The notes under the pieces: generated by a model
Told to the model about the DNA's origin: nothing
The model's input: the letters and a program-made list of their open reading frames with translations, nothing else
The model's database searches: none
Shown here: positions 1 through 8,771 of the stretch, one piece after another
Position numbering within the stretch: the stretch's first letter is position 1
Layout of the letters: every line of letters starts with the position of its first letter
Assembly (NCBI RefSeq): GCF_024296665.1
Contig: NZ_CP100762.1
Coordinates: forward strand, 558,001-622,000
Source of the DNA: Salinilacihabitans rarus
Lineage (GTDB): Archaea; Halobacteriota; Halobacteria; Halobacteriales; Natrialbaceae
Reading direction: 5' to 3'
Length of the DNA stretch: 64,000 nucleotides
Program-made: the position numbers and the translations under genes

Positions 1-1109
1 ACGTTTTGGTCAGCAATTCGGCCGTTGAGGTCGGTATTGACTTCGATGTTGACCGAATTCTCTTCGCCGGTCATGACAAGGATAGCTTTCTCCAGCGACT
101 CGGACGGTTGCGCTCGGAGACCTGTTTACGGAAAGCCCGGTGTTACGTGCCAGCAGGGATTGCCGATATGTTGTCGAACCACGACAGCGAGACACTTACC
201 CGACAGGAACTTGATGAGTTGCTGGACGACGCATACCCCGAACCACGTCGTCCCGAGACATTCGACGCACGATACTCAGCGGCAGAGGCGTTCGAACACC
301 TCAATGATCGGCTACGAAACGCTCCGCCAGACGAAGTGCAAGAGATCAAGCGATCGACACTTGACCGTATCAAACGGCACTTTGGCATCGGATCGGAAAC
401 GGAGTTTTCGCTCCGAGATATGGAGGCGTTCACCGGTGCCCTCAACTGGCGAGTACTGACGAAACTACAGTGGTACCGAGGAGATAGCATTCAGTCACTC
501 GTCTACGACCGGACGAGAGAGTACGTCACCGTCTACGACCTGTTTTACCTCCTTAGGTACGGCAACGTAGAATTCGTCGACCGCGGAACGTTCGAGCGGA
601 TCATTCCAGATAGACACAGAGACAGTATCGACCGTAGCCATCGATATGTCGACGGGTTCTGTATCTACGACGGGACGATCCAGACCAACGACGAAGGTTA
701 CGGTCGCAACGTGTATTTTACGGGTGGCACGCTGAACGCGTGGCTGGACCAGACCTCGAATACAGGACGGAAACCACAGACAAAATCTGGGTTGCGAATC
801 GACGTCGATCCGAATGGGACTGGATCGCGCGTTCCTTCAATCACGAAGGTCAACGAACGACTTCGCAAACGAGGTGAGCGAGTTGACGACGAAGAAGAAG
901 GATTACTGTGTTATGCTGTTAGTGGCTCTCCTAGTCGCGTGAAACGACAGTACGGCCTCGACGACTTTTTCTTCCTTTATCCGATTCAGGTACAGAACAA
1001 AGCTGTGCATAGTCTCGCTATCGGAACTGATGCTCTCTACCTTCATTGTCACGTTCTCGAACAAAAGAACCGGCTGACGGATGATACCGGATCTATTAAC
1101 TCCATATGA
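1..1109 (+). CDS. cas3: cas3' helicase, 3' part only (5' end cut by window start)
   Basis: This is the C-terminal 369 codons of the type I-D Cas3' helicase whose complete copy lies at 59752-61851. The visible part starts inside RecA domain 2. It keeps helicase motif V (SAVEVGIDFD) and motif VI (QRLGRLR), followed by a C-terminal region of about 300 residues with no HD nuclease motif. The stop codon overlaps the cas4 start by ATGA at 1106-1109. It is incomplete only because the window opens within it. Confidence 0.93.
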   Translation, partial: VLVSNSAVEVGIDFDVDRILFAGHDKDSFLQRLGRLRSETCLRKARCYVPAGIADMLSNHDSETLTRQELDELLDDAYPEPRRPETFDARYSAAEAFEHLNDRLRNAPPDEVQEIKRSTLDRIKRHFGIGSETEFSLRDMEAFTGALNWRVLTKLQWYRGDSIQSLVYDRTREYVTVYDLFYLLRYGNVEFVDRGTFERIIPDRHRDSIDRSHRYVDGFCIYDGTIQTNDEGYGRNVYFTGGTLNAWLDQTSNTGRKPQTKSGLRIDVDPNGTGSRVPSITKVNERLRKRGERVDDEEEGLLCYAVSGSPSRVKRQYGLDDFFFLYPIQVQNKAVHSLAIGTDALYLHCHVLEQKNRLTDDTGSINSI

Positions 1110-1714
1110 TAGGATCGGGATTCAGGGATGAACTCGTGCACGTTAGTGCGTTACAGGAGTTCGTTTATTGTTCACGACGATATTACTATCATCGATATCA
1201 CGATCAGATCGGTTCGCCGTTTGAGCTCGTTGACGGGCGATCGAAACACGCTACCCAGTCACGCCGTGGCGGTTGGACCACGGAACGGTACTTCCGATCG
1301 GAAGAGCTCGGATTGCATGGAAAGATTGACCTCGTCGAGAGTGATCATGGTTCGCTTACCCCTGTCGAGCGGAAACGGGCCGAGAGTGGGGATTACTATC
1401 TGAGTGATGAGGTTCAGTTGGCTGGATACTGTATGTTGCTTGAGTCTGCGATCGATGAGCAAGTCAATGTCGGATATATTTATCTCTACTCGACAGACGA
1501 ACGACACGCGATCCGAATTTCGGACAACCATCGACAAACCGTGGAAGAAACCGTCTCCCGCATCAACTCGATGACTGTCAGTTCGATCCCACCATTCACG
1601 GATAATCCGAGTAAATGCGACGGCTGTTCTGCACGCGAATACTGCCTACCGGCTGAAACCGCCCGAATGGAACATGATAAAGTCCGTGGCACAGGCTGGG
1701 AGGACCAGCAATGA
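1106..1714 (+). CDS. cas4: Cas4 exonuclease, CRISPR adaptation
   Basis: This 202-residue Cas4 belongs to the PD-(D/E)XK, [4Fe-4S]-cluster nuclease family that trims prespacers and selects their PAM end with Cas1-Cas2. Visible residues are Cys22, Asp75 (GKIDLVE), Glu88-x-Lys90 (VERKR) and the C-terminal cysteines 171, 174 and 180. Together they make the four-cysteine cluster and the acid/lysine active site. It overlaps cas3' upstream and cas1 downstream by ATGA, so the three are translationally coupled. An identical copy lies at 61848-62456. Confidence 0.95.
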   Translation: MIGSGFRDELVHVSALQEFVYCSRRYYYHRYHDQIGSPFELVDGRSKHATQSRRGGWTTERYFRSEELGLHGKIDLVESDHGSLTPVERKRAESGDYYLSDEVQLAGYCMLLESAIDEQVNVGYIYLYSTDERHAIRISDNHRQTVEETVSRINSMTVSSIPPFTDNPSKCDGCSAREYCLPAETARMEHDKVRGTGWEDQQ

Positions 1715-2715
1715 AAGAATCAGAAGCGATCTTCGAGGATTCGGTCATCTTCGTGACCAAACAAGGTACCCAAGTCCGGATCGACGGGGGGCAGGTCGTG
1801 ATCTGGAACGTCGACGCCGAGGAAGATGAAGACCGAAAATTAGCTGGATATCCGATCGAGCAGCTAGATACAATCAACGTCTTCGGCGGGGTCAACTTCT
1901 CGACGCCGTTCGTCGCGAAGGCAAACGAACACGGGATCGTCCTCAACTACTTCACCGAGAACGGGAAGTACCGAGGAAGCTTTGTTCCTGAGAAGAACAC
2001 AATCGCGGAGGTCCGTCGAGCACAGTACGCCCTCTCGAGGGATGATGAGATCGCTATCGCTCGACAGATGATTCAGGCGAAGGTTCGCAACGCACGAACG
2101 CTGCTCTCCCGGAAGGGCGTGTACGGAACGGATGTCCTCAAGGACCTTGGTGTCCGGGTGGAGGACGCGACGACGAAAGACGACATCCGTGGCGTGGAGG
2201 GTGAAGCTGCAGAGCGATACTTCCAGCGACTCGACGAGACGCTCATCGACGGCTGGACGTTCGAAAAACGGACAAAACGACCACCGGAAGATCACATCAA
2301 CTCGTTGTTATCACTGACCTACGTCTTCATGAAAAACGAGGTACTGGCTGCACTTCGACAATATAATCTTGATCCGTTTCTCGGTGTGTTACACGCTGAT
2401 CGCCACGGCCGCCCATCACTCGCATTGGACCTCCAGGAGGAGTTTCGACCGATCTTCTGCGATGCCTTCGTCACGCGGCTAGTCAACCGAGGGACGATTA
2501 CCCACGACGACTTCCGGAAGGACAACCGACTCAACGGCGACGCGTTCAAGACCTACTGCGCGAAGTTCGACGAGTTCATGAAAGAAGAACTGACCCACCC
2601 ACACTTTGAGTACACCGTCACGCGACGTAAGGCAATTCGCCAGCAAGCAATTCTCTTGCGAAAGACAATCACTAGCGAGCTCGACAAGTATCACTCATTT
2701 TCGTTTGTACGATAA
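1711..2715 (+). CDS. cas1: Cas1 integrase, CRISPR adaptation
   Basis: This 334-residue Cas1 inserts new spacers at the leader end as a complex with Cas2. The conserved acid-His-acid set is visible: Glu163 (GVEGEAAERYF), His228 (GVLHAD) and Glu243/244 in ALDLQEEFRP. The length is normal for the family. It starts in the ATGA overlap with cas4 and ends 2 bp before cas2, so it belongs to the same transcript. Nothing suggests inactivation. The same gene appears again at 62453-63457. Confidence 0.96.
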   Translation: MKESEAIFEDSVIFVTKQGTQVRIDGGQVVIWNVDAEEDEDRKLAGYPIEQLDTINVFGGVNFSTPFVAKANEHGIVLNYFTENGKYRGSFVPEKNTIAEVRRAQYALSRDDEIAIARQMIQAKVRNARTLLSRKGVYGTDVLKDLGVRVEDATTKDDIRGVEGEAAERYFQRLDETLIDGWTFEKRTKRPPEDHINSLLSLTYVFMKNEVLAALRQYNLDPFLGVLHADRHGRPSLALDLQEEFRPIFCDAFVTRLVNRGTITHDDFRKDNRLNGDAFKTYCAKFDEFMKEELTHPHFEYTVTRRKAIRQQAILLRKTITSELDKYHSFSFVR

Positions 2716-2717
2716 CC

Positions 2718-2990
2718 ATGCGTCTCGTGATCGCATACGACGTCAGCGACGATACAAATCGCCGCCGTGTGTATCGGACGCTACAACGATACGGTGCTTG
2801 GCAACAGTACAGTGTCTTCGAACTCGAGATAGACAGTGCCCAACGCGTCGAGCTGGTAGACGAACTTGAGTCATACATCAATTCTAGCGACGGAGACCGA
2901 ATTCGGATCTATCGACTCTGTAGTGCCTGCCAAGACGCGACGACGGATATCGGGAGTGAGCCACCCGACGAACAGTCGAACGTAATCTGA
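2718..2990 (+). CDS. cas2: Cas2, CRISPR adaptation
   Basis: This 90-residue Cas2 has a ferredoxin-like fold and forms the dimeric core of the Cas1-Cas2 integrase. The N-terminal strand carries the conserved Asp of the family (LVIAYDVSDD, Asp8), followed by RRRVYRTLQRYG. It is the last gene of the cas operon. A 117-bp leader and CRISPR array 1 follow directly on the same strand. The C-terminal tail is acidic, as is usual for a haloarchaeal protein. A second copy at 63460-63732 is the circular overlap. Confidence 0.96.
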   Translation: MRLVIAYDVSDDTNRRRVYRTLQRYGAWQQYSVFELEIDSAQRVELVDELESYINSSDGDRIRIYRLCSACQDATTDIGSEPPDEQSNVI

Positions 2991-3107
2991 CGGTCTCTCT
3001 TCGTGAACCTTTATTAACTCACTGTACAGCCCCAGTCGACGAATGCAGGTGAGGATTTCAGACCACAAGAAACGTTTTTGATTCCTCTGGTTGTATCTCG
3101 ACCCCCT
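2991..3107 (+). promoter_or_regulatory. Leader of CRISPR array 1
   Basis: This AT-richer stretch between cas2 and the first repeat should hold the pre-crRNA promoter and the integration-anchoring sites. A TATA-like TTATTAA lies at 3011-3017, about 90 bp before the first repeat. Two blocks are shared with the leader of array 2 read on its own strand. The distal block has CTCTTCGT.AACCTTT and TGTACAGCCCC.GTC.ACGAA (about 2998-3043). The repeat-proximal block is GTAT.TCGACCCCC (about 3092-3106). Confidence 0.8.
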
Positions 3108-6100
3108 GTCGCAGAGACCAGAAAACCCAGCACGGGATTGAAACAATTATCTGCTTGCAGGTACGCCCATTCGCGCCAATCGTCGCAGAGACCAGAAAAC
3201 CCAGCACGGGATTGAAACCCTACTGGATCAGCTATACGATGCCCTCGCGCGAGGACGTCGCAGAGACCAGAAAACCCAGCACGGGATTGAAACTCTCAAT
3301 CTCGAACGCGCCCGCCGGCGTGACGAAGTCGCAGAGACCAGAAAACCCAGCACGGGATTGAAACTGCGTGGCATACCAGCGGAGCACTTCGGGCCACGTC
3401 GCAGAGACCAGAAAACCCAGCACGGGATTGAAACAGCTCCACATCCAACCCGGAGACCTTGAGGGCGACGTCGCAGAGACCAGAAAACCCAGCACGGGAT
3501 TGAAACAATTGTGAGAGAGGTCGCGGAGTATGGAGGGTGGATGTCGCAGAGACCAGAAAACCCAGCACGGGATTGAAACATGAGTTCCGGTGTCAGAACA
3601 ACGAGTGTTGGGTGGGTCGCAGAGACCAGAAAACCCAGCACGGGATTGAAACTCGTTGTTACTCATTCTGACCTCCGTCCGTACGGAGTCGCAGAGACCA
3701 GAAAACCCAGCACGGGATTGAAACACAAGACCTCGTCCGTCGCGGCCACCGCGACCGTGTCGTCGCAGAGACCAGAAAACCCAGCACGGGATTGAAACAG
3801 AGCCGCGAGTTTCCACGGCGCGAGTATCCACAACCCGTCGCAGAGACCAGAAAACCCAGCACGGGATTGAAACGTCGGCGAAGTCGTCGGGGATGTTGAA
3901 CGAGGTCTGGTGTCGCAGAGACCAGAAAACCCAGCACGGGATTGAAACCGGGTATGCTGTGGGGAGCACACGGTGACCCACCTGGTCGCAGAGACCAGAA
4001 AACCCAGCACGGGATTGAAACAAAGCGTCGGAACCGATACGCTCACGGCAAACGGCAGTCGCAGAGACCAGAAAACCCAGCACGGGATTGAAACTCTACG
4101 CGATCGACATCAAGCAGGTGGACGCCGACGGTCGCAGAGACCAGAAAACCCAGCACGGGATTGAAACGAGAGTGGCGCGTAACGGCGGTCTACGACCGAT
4201 ACGTCGCAGAGACCAGAAAACCCAGCACGGGATTGAAACTTCCTGGGTGCGCGAGATCGACCAGAGTTCGCGTTGTCGCAGAGACCAGAAAACCCAGCAC
4301 GGGATTGAAACAAGAAGACGACCACCCCCGGGATCGAGCAACTGTCGCAGAGACCAGAAAACCCAGCACGGGATTGAAACACGACGTCGACGACCGACAC
4401 GCCGGTTAACGTCTCGTCGCAGAGACCAGAAAACCCAGCACGGGATTGAAACGACGATGGCGCAGAGATGGCTGCACGGTCCCTCGTGGTGTCGCAGAGA
4501 CCAGAAAACCCAGCACGGGATTGAAACTTAGCTACTCCGCTGGCAACCGAGGGCCGGGCAGGGAGTCGCAGAGACCAGAAAACCCAGCACGGGATTGAAA
4601 CCCGACTACGTGGCCGGCATGGACTTCGCGGCCGAGAGGTCGCAGAGACCAGAAAACCCAGCACGGGATTGAAACACCAAAACGTCGGAATCGAACTCGG
4701 GGAGAGGGATGTCGCAGAGACCAGAAAACCCAGCACGGGATTGAAACCGTTTCTCACGATCGGACACAAGTAACGATCCGTCGGTCGCAGAGACCAGAAA
4801 ACCCAGCACGGGATTGAAACAGGGTCGTCGTCCGCTGAATCGTCTCCTCGGCAAGCGGTCGCAGAGACCAGAAAACCCAGCACGGGATTGAAACATATCC
4901 TCCTCGGGCTGGTGCTGTGGGTCCGCGCCGTCGCAGAGACCAGAAAACCCAGCACGGGATTGAAACTCGCAGGAGTAGAGGCCGCCGTCGGCGTCGATGC
5001 AGTCGCAGAGACCAGAAAACCCAGCACGGGATTGAAACTACCATCGTTCCTGTGATACACAGATCAATAGAGTCGCAGAGACCAGAAAACCCAGCACGGG
5101 ATTGAAACGGATTACGTCGAGACGAACGCTCCCGTGCCGGAGGTCGCAGAGACCAGAAAACCCAGCACGGGATTGAAACCGAGCCACGGGCCGGCGAGCG
5201 CGTCGCCCGCCGTCGGTCGCAGAGACCAGAAAACCCAGCACGGGATTGAAACAAAAACGCGCGCGCGTCGTCGAACCAGCTCGGGTCGTCGCAGAGACCA
5301 GAAAACCCAGCACGGGATTGAAACAAAACGCTCCGGGGCCGATCCGATTTTAAAGATGTCGCAGAGACCAGAAAACCCAGCACGGGATTGAAACCTTCTG
5401 AATGTGATCGTGAAGACCGTCCATCGTCCGAAGTCGCAGAGACCAGAAAACCCAGCACGGGATTGAAACAATAAACGATAGTTCGAAATCCTACCGCGAT
5501 GGTCGATTGTCGCAGAGACCAGAAAACCCAGCACGGGATTGAAACAGGGGACGCGGCGGACGTACGTCGAGGGCGACGAGAGTCGCAGAGACCAGAAAAC
5601 CCAGCACGGGATTGAAACATACATCGAACGGCGAAAGTCTCGGCGCGAGCGATCGTCGCAGAGACCAGAAAACCCAGCACGGGATTGAAACCCGAGATCG
5701 TCGTTGTCTACCTCGCGTGGTGCGGGGGTCGCAGAGACCAGAAAACCCAGCACGGGATTGAAACGTAGCGAGCGGTAACCTGTTAATCCCGGCGCCCGGC
5801 GGTCGCAGAGACCAGAAAACCCAGCACGGGATTGAAACATACCGCAACCGATCTTACATCGTCAGAGTGGCCGTGTCGCAGAGACCAGAAAACCCAGCAC
5901 GGGATTGAAACAGGACGAGCAGCTCGCCCGTGTCGGCGACGACGTCCGTCGCAGAGACCAGAAAACCCAGCACGGGATTGAAACCTCGTTCCAGGCCTCT
6001 TCGAGGAGGTCGCTCACATTGTCGCAGAGACCAGAAAACCCAGCACGGGATTGAAACCATCGAGAAGGTCGCGATGGAGTCGGCCTTCGAGAGTCGCAGG

Positions 6101-6128
6101 AGACCGAAAACCCGAGAAGAGATGAAAC
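3108..6128 (+). CRISPR. CRISPR array 1: 41 identical repeats plus one degenerate terminal repeat
   Basis: The repeats are 37 nt, begin GTCGCAGAGACCAG and end GGGATTGAAAC. The first is at 3108-3144 and the last intact one at 6021-6057. I counted 41 repeat starts separated by 40 spacers of 32-39 nt, none obviously duplicated. A 42nd, 36-nt degenerate copy at 6093-6128 (GTCGCAGGAGACCGAAAACC...GATGAAAC) marks the leader-distal end. With the leader at the cas2 side and GGGATTGAAAC as the 3' handle, transcription is left to right. The apparent ORFs through this region are repeat-read artefacts. Confidence 0.98.
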
Positions 6129-6186
6129 AGGGTCCGTTGAAACAATCTTTCGAGGACCGAATCGACCACTACACGTCCTTTCAAAC

Positions 6187-6196
6187 GGATTTTTTG
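6187..6196 (+). terminator. T-rich tract after CRISPR array 1
   Basis: A run of six T residues within ACGGATTTTTTG lies about 60 bp past the degenerate last repeat, in a region without a gene. Archaeal terminators are commonly simple T tracts, so this is a reasonable end for the pre-crRNA transcript. No stable hairpin was seen. This is an inference from position and composition only. Confidence 0.35.
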
Positions 6197-6255
6197 TAAC
6201 TTAGAATAATCATCCCTTCACAGATCGACTCAATCTATTACTCGCTTAACCGCTC

Positions 6256-6408
6256 TCACTTACCTATATTGTGTTCTTCTGCGATCGCGACGGCCAGCCA
6301 CCGCGCCCGCCGCGCAAGATCGGGATCGACGTCCTCGTAGTCGTCGGCGAGACGCTGCAGTGCGACGATCACGAGCCAGTCCTCCAGCGGTGAGGTCTCG
6401 ACGTGCAT
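6256..6408 (-). CDS. Small hypothetical protein, 50 aa
   Basis: A short acidic protein beginning MHVETSPLEDW and ending AIAEEHNIGK, with a central amphipathic segment (LQRLADDYEDVDPDLARRARWLAVAIAEE is its second half). I do not recognise a family. The start at 6408 is chosen because a TATA box (GTTTATATCC on this strand, 6431-6440) sits 23-32 nt upstream, as for a leaderless haloarchaeal gene. A longer reading to 6450 would run through that promoter. A truncated relative of the same promoter and start occurs at 7762-7869. Confidence 0.6.
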   Translation of the reverse strand: MHVETSPLEDWLVIVALQRLADDYEDVDPDLARRARWLAVAIAEEHNIGK

Positions 6409-6430
6409 CGCCGGCGTTGGCCGCGGCTTC

Positions 6431-6440
6431 GGATATAAAC
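6431..6440 (-). promoter_or_regulatory. TATA-like promoter of the 50-aa gene
   Basis: GTTTATATCC on the minus strand lies 23-32 nt before the ATG at 6408, the spacing of a leaderless haloarchaeal promoter. The block from this box through the start codon (GCCGCGGCCAACGCCGGCGATG with flanks) is nearly repeated at 7834-7869. Confidence 0.55.
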
Positions 6441-6697
6441 CTGAAATCAATAAGGCAAGTGAGGTTGGTGGATTCGGTGTTCAGTTATAAGGAGGGTCAG
6501 AGAACAGTCCGACCAGGACGATCGCTGCGCCCATGCTCGTATTAGTTTTGCAGGAGCCTAGGAAGGCGTGATAAATGCGTGTTCAGGTCTGGTGAAACTG
6601 TTGATGATTCCGCTAGTAGAATCGTCGCTGTCGTAGCCATTTCGGATCGTTTCAGCACGAGCTAAATTCGTGCCTCGGACTGGATAAGACATTAAGA
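6441..6697. other. Gene-poor stretch between the 50-aa gene and the metalloprotease
   Basis: About 290 bp (6441-6731) without a convincing gene on either strand. It is AT-richer than the viral genes. Just downstream of the protease stop, at about 6690-6713, the minus strand has T-rich runs that could end its transcript. No tRNA, repeat or attachment site was recognised. Confidence 0.4.
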
Positions 6698-6731
6698 AAA
6701 CGAATAAAAACCTAATCGCTTCGAGTCTAGC

Positions 6732-7700
6732 CTATCGCCACGGGTTTTCGTTCGCAGGAATCGACGATTTCATAACGGCATCACCCGCCGTACCGATTCC
6801 GTCGCCATAGTGGAAATCTCCTACAACCTGTGCCGTACATTTCGACATAATCGGCATAGGTTTATTCACGTATGCCCACCGTTCCCAGTCACGTCCTTCA
6901 CAGTCTTCTTCACCATCCGGATATTCATCGTCATCCGTGCTTTTAGCCTGCGAAGTGTAGCCGGTAGCCATAACGGAAGGCGTGGCCATACCAGTATTCG
7001 AGGTGTAACTTTCCGAACAGACCGTAATACCCATACGATGGTCGTAATACCCGCTGTTATCGTAAATTTCGGTGTTAAAGGTCTGACCGTGGATTAGTTC
7101 GTGAATAAAGATATTATATCCGTAGTCGTAACCGGTCTGGCTTCCAGTGTCGATGTCGAAGCCGATATCCGCGTGGTCAGCATTGGCAAAGGCGAAAATA
7201 CCTTCGTCTGTCTGGATATCATCACCGCTCGGATCTGATTCGTAATTATACAGGCTTCCCCACGACTGGCCGAGATACGTATCAGTGTTCCGGATGATGG
7301 CGATATTCATATTTTCCGGCGAACGGCGATAGCTGGAAGCCGCATTACGCACGTCATCAGGGGAAAGAACTTCGCGGTCTATCTGAAGCGAAGACCAACC
7401 GTGTTCTCGTGCTGTATACACATCGACATTACCGACATAAGCGAACCAGCTTTCGAGATACTGCGCGAAGTCGTGCGCGGCATCGATACAGCCGTCATAA
7501 AATTCACTATCCTGAGTTGTGATATTAGGTCCGTCGTAAACGTAAATAGTCAGGTCCTGATAGTCGGCTGAATCGTTCGTAAGATGCGAAGCCGACGCGA
7601 GTCCGGAAGTAGCACCGACTGCACCGGCGCTAGCACCTGCGACGGCGGCTGATCTCATAAACGTACGTCGATCGATCGATCGGCAATTACCTTCAGACAT
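6732..7700 (-). CDS. Tat-exported zinc metalloprotease-like protein
   Basis: This 322-residue protein opens with a twin-arginine signal: SIDRRTF at residues 8-14, then an Ala/Gly-rich hydrophobic stretch to about residue 38. The mature part holds an HExxH zinc site (His200-Glu201-x-x-His204 in FIHELIHGQ). It is therefore expected to be a folded secreted metallopeptidase. I could not assign a named family or locate the third zinc ligand. The start at 7700, rather than 7715, fits a TATA box at 7725-7734 for a leaderless transcript. It stands alone, outside any viral operon, flanked by related sequence fragments. It looks like host-derived cargo. Confidence 0.75.
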   Translation of the reverse strand: MSEGNCRSIDRRTFMRSAAVAGASAGAVGATSGLASASHLTNDSADYQDLTIYVYDGPNITTQDSEFYDGCIDAAHDFAQYLESWFAYVGNVDVYTAREHGWSSLQIDREVLSPDDVRNAASSYRRSPENMNIAIIRNTDTYLGQSWGSLYNYESDPSGDDIQTDEGIFAFANADHADIGFDIDTGSQTGYDYGYNIFIHELIHGQTFNTEIYDNSGYYDHRMGITVCSESYTSNTGMATPSVMATGYTSQAKSTDDDEYPDGEEDCEGRDWERWAYVNKPMPIMSKCTAQVVGDFHYGDGIGTAGDAVMKSSIPANENPWR

Positions 7701-7724
7701 TGCAGAACCACCCACAGCAGTGAG

Positions 7725-7734
7725 CTTAATAAAA
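7725..7734 (-). promoter_or_regulatory. TATA-like promoter of the metalloprotease gene
   Basis: TTTTATTAAG on the minus strand is 25-34 nt upstream of the ATG at 7700. It supports that start and a leaderless message. Confidence 0.55.
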
Positions 7735-7761
7735 CCTTACTATAATCCGTCGGCACCTCGT

Positions 7762-7836
7762 TTAGACTCCCCGGTAATCGCGACGGCTCCCGCGAACCCT
7801 TAAGACTCCCCAGTCCCGTACCGAGCTAACGTGCAT
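7762..7836 (-). pseudogene. Truncated copy of the 50-aa gene and its promoter
   Basis: The promoter-to-start block of the 50-aa gene at 6256-6408 is nearly repeated here: a TATA-like GGGTTATAC at 7861-7869, then GCCAACGCCGGCGATGCACGT reading into a start at 7836. The reading frame then diverges and stops after 24 codons. A short part near its end resembles the 3' part of the full gene (GCCGTCGCGAT). It seems to be an internally deleted relative. With the intact copy it brackets the metalloprotease gene in direct orientation. Confidence 0.5.
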
Positions 7837-8025
7837 CGCCGGCGTTGGCCGCGACCTCGCGTATAACCCTGTAGCAGAGAGGGGAGTGGGACGGAGATGG
7901 TAGTGCTCTGGACACCCCTGACTGGCAGAAGGTTGTTGTCCCAGCTGATGTGCCACCCCCTGCGAGTCGACGGTTCGACCAGAAGGCGATACGCCGACTG
8001 GCGAACGAGTTCGCCGCCGACGAGG
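7837..8025. other. Short region without a supported gene
   Basis: Open frames cross this stretch on both strands, but their Arg/Ser-rich composition and lack of a promoter or operon link make them likely shadows. Nothing else was recognised. Confidence 0.35.
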
Positions 8026-8232
8026 CTACGCCGCGCCGCGAAGGCGACCATCGACCGCTTCGAGGCGGTCCTCCTCGAGGGCCAGGTCGATTGCCGAGCG
8101 CGCCTCGTCGGTCGAGAGATTCGAATGCTGGGCGACGACCATAATCGTCTCGAGGCGGACGGCGTCCGGTTGCTTCGGGCTCGTCTGGGCGTCGACCATC
8201 GCGACGACGCGGTCGACCGGGTCCGTAGGCAT
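8026..8232 (-). CDS. Small acidic hypothetical protein, 68 aa
   Basis: Begins MPTDPVDRVVAMVDAQ and ends DGRLRGAA. The central part (VRLETIMVVAQHSNLSTDEARSAI in two pieces) has the length and spacing of a small winged-helix or helical bundle domain. I do not recognise a named family. The start at 8232 was preferred to 8313 because the longer N-terminus overlaps the preceding gene and is Arg/Pro-rich. It is the third gene of a minus-strand operon headed by the helix-turn-helix protein at 8764-9249. Confidence 0.6.
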   Translation of the reverse strand: MPTDPVDRVVAMVDAQTSPKQPDAVRLETIMVVAQHSNLSTDEARSAIDLALEEDRLEAVDGRLRGAA

Positions 8233-8276
8233 ATCCGAGTGTTCGCGAGGAGAAGGCAGCAGTCGGTCGGCCGTGG

Positions 8277-8771
8277 TCAGCCGTCGTGCTCCGCTTGCAG
8301 GCAGCGGTTGCATCTCTCGACGGGCGAATCGTCTGTACCGGATTGGCTATCGGTCGGTCGTCGACTAATCTTGGCCTCCTTGAGGACCTCGCCACATGCG
8401 AGTGTCACTTCATCGGTACCGAGCTCGACGACCCGGTGCCACTGGCCATCGTGACCGGTGGCCCACAACCCGAACGGCACTGACTCATCGACCAGATCGT
8501 ACGGATCGGAAACCACTTCGCGATCGACCGTGGTTCCGGTCTGCATTCGAACTCGTTCGACGACGTGCCGGCCCTCATCATCGAGAACGAGGAGATCCTT
8601 CTCGAGGACCCGTCCGTCGATTCCCTCGACGTCGACGGGACCACGCATATGGTAGACGTGTTCCGAGGTCGTGCCGTCGGCCCAGTGGGTTTGCTCGATC
8701 GCCCAGTTCTCACCCCAGCGCTCGCGGGCGAGTTCCTCGAGCCGTTCGAGCCGGTCGTCGGAGTCACTCAT
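8277..8771 (-). CDS. Hypothetical protein with C-terminal Cys pair, 164 aa
   Basis: An acidic protein beginning MSDSDDRLERLEELARERWGEN. It is predicted to be mostly beta-rich in the middle (EHVYHMRGPVDVEG, RHVVERVRMQTGT). The end has HRVVELGTDEVTLACGE and CNRCLQ, which could make a small zinc site. The family is not recognised. Its start overlaps the end of the upstream gene by 8 bp, so the two are cotranslated. Its position in the putative regulator operon suggests an accessory role in lysogeny or early control, but nothing in the sequence proves it. Confidence 0.7.
   Translation of the reverse strand: MSDSDDRLERLEELARERWGENWAIEQTHWADGTTSEHVYHMRGPVDVEGIDGRVLEKDLLVLDDEGRHVVERVRMQTGTTVDREVVSDPYDLVDESVPFGLWATGHDGQWHRVVELGTDEVTLACGEVLKEAKISRRPTDSQSGTDDSPVERCNRCLQAEHDG

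Larger units (their letters stand above)
1..3258. repeat. Left copy of a 3258-bp terminal direct repeat (circular overlap)
   Basis: This stretch recurs at 60743-64000 at a constant offset of 60,742 bp. The encoded Cas4, Cas1 and Cas2 proteins, the leader and the first CRISPR units are the same in both copies. The simplest reading is that a circular molecule of 60,742 bp was written out past its origin. A real long terminal redundancy is the alternative. Gene counts should take the two copies as one. Confidence 0.9.

Noticed and set aside
3228-6060. Many long open frames with repeated SIPCWVFWSLR- or ETRKPSTGLK-like segments
   Set aside because: They are translations of the 37-nt CRISPR repeats on both strands. 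No start signals, no operon, and the same words recur at each repeat.
3108-6128. Self-targeting spacers
   Set aside because: I saw no obvious match between a spacer and the rest of the window, but only a full alignment can settle this, so no claim is made.
7800-8395. Two minus-strand frames (83 and 189 aa) near the regulator operon
   Set aside because: Arg/Pro/Ser-rich, no promoter, and overlapping the better supported 68-aa and 164-aa genes.
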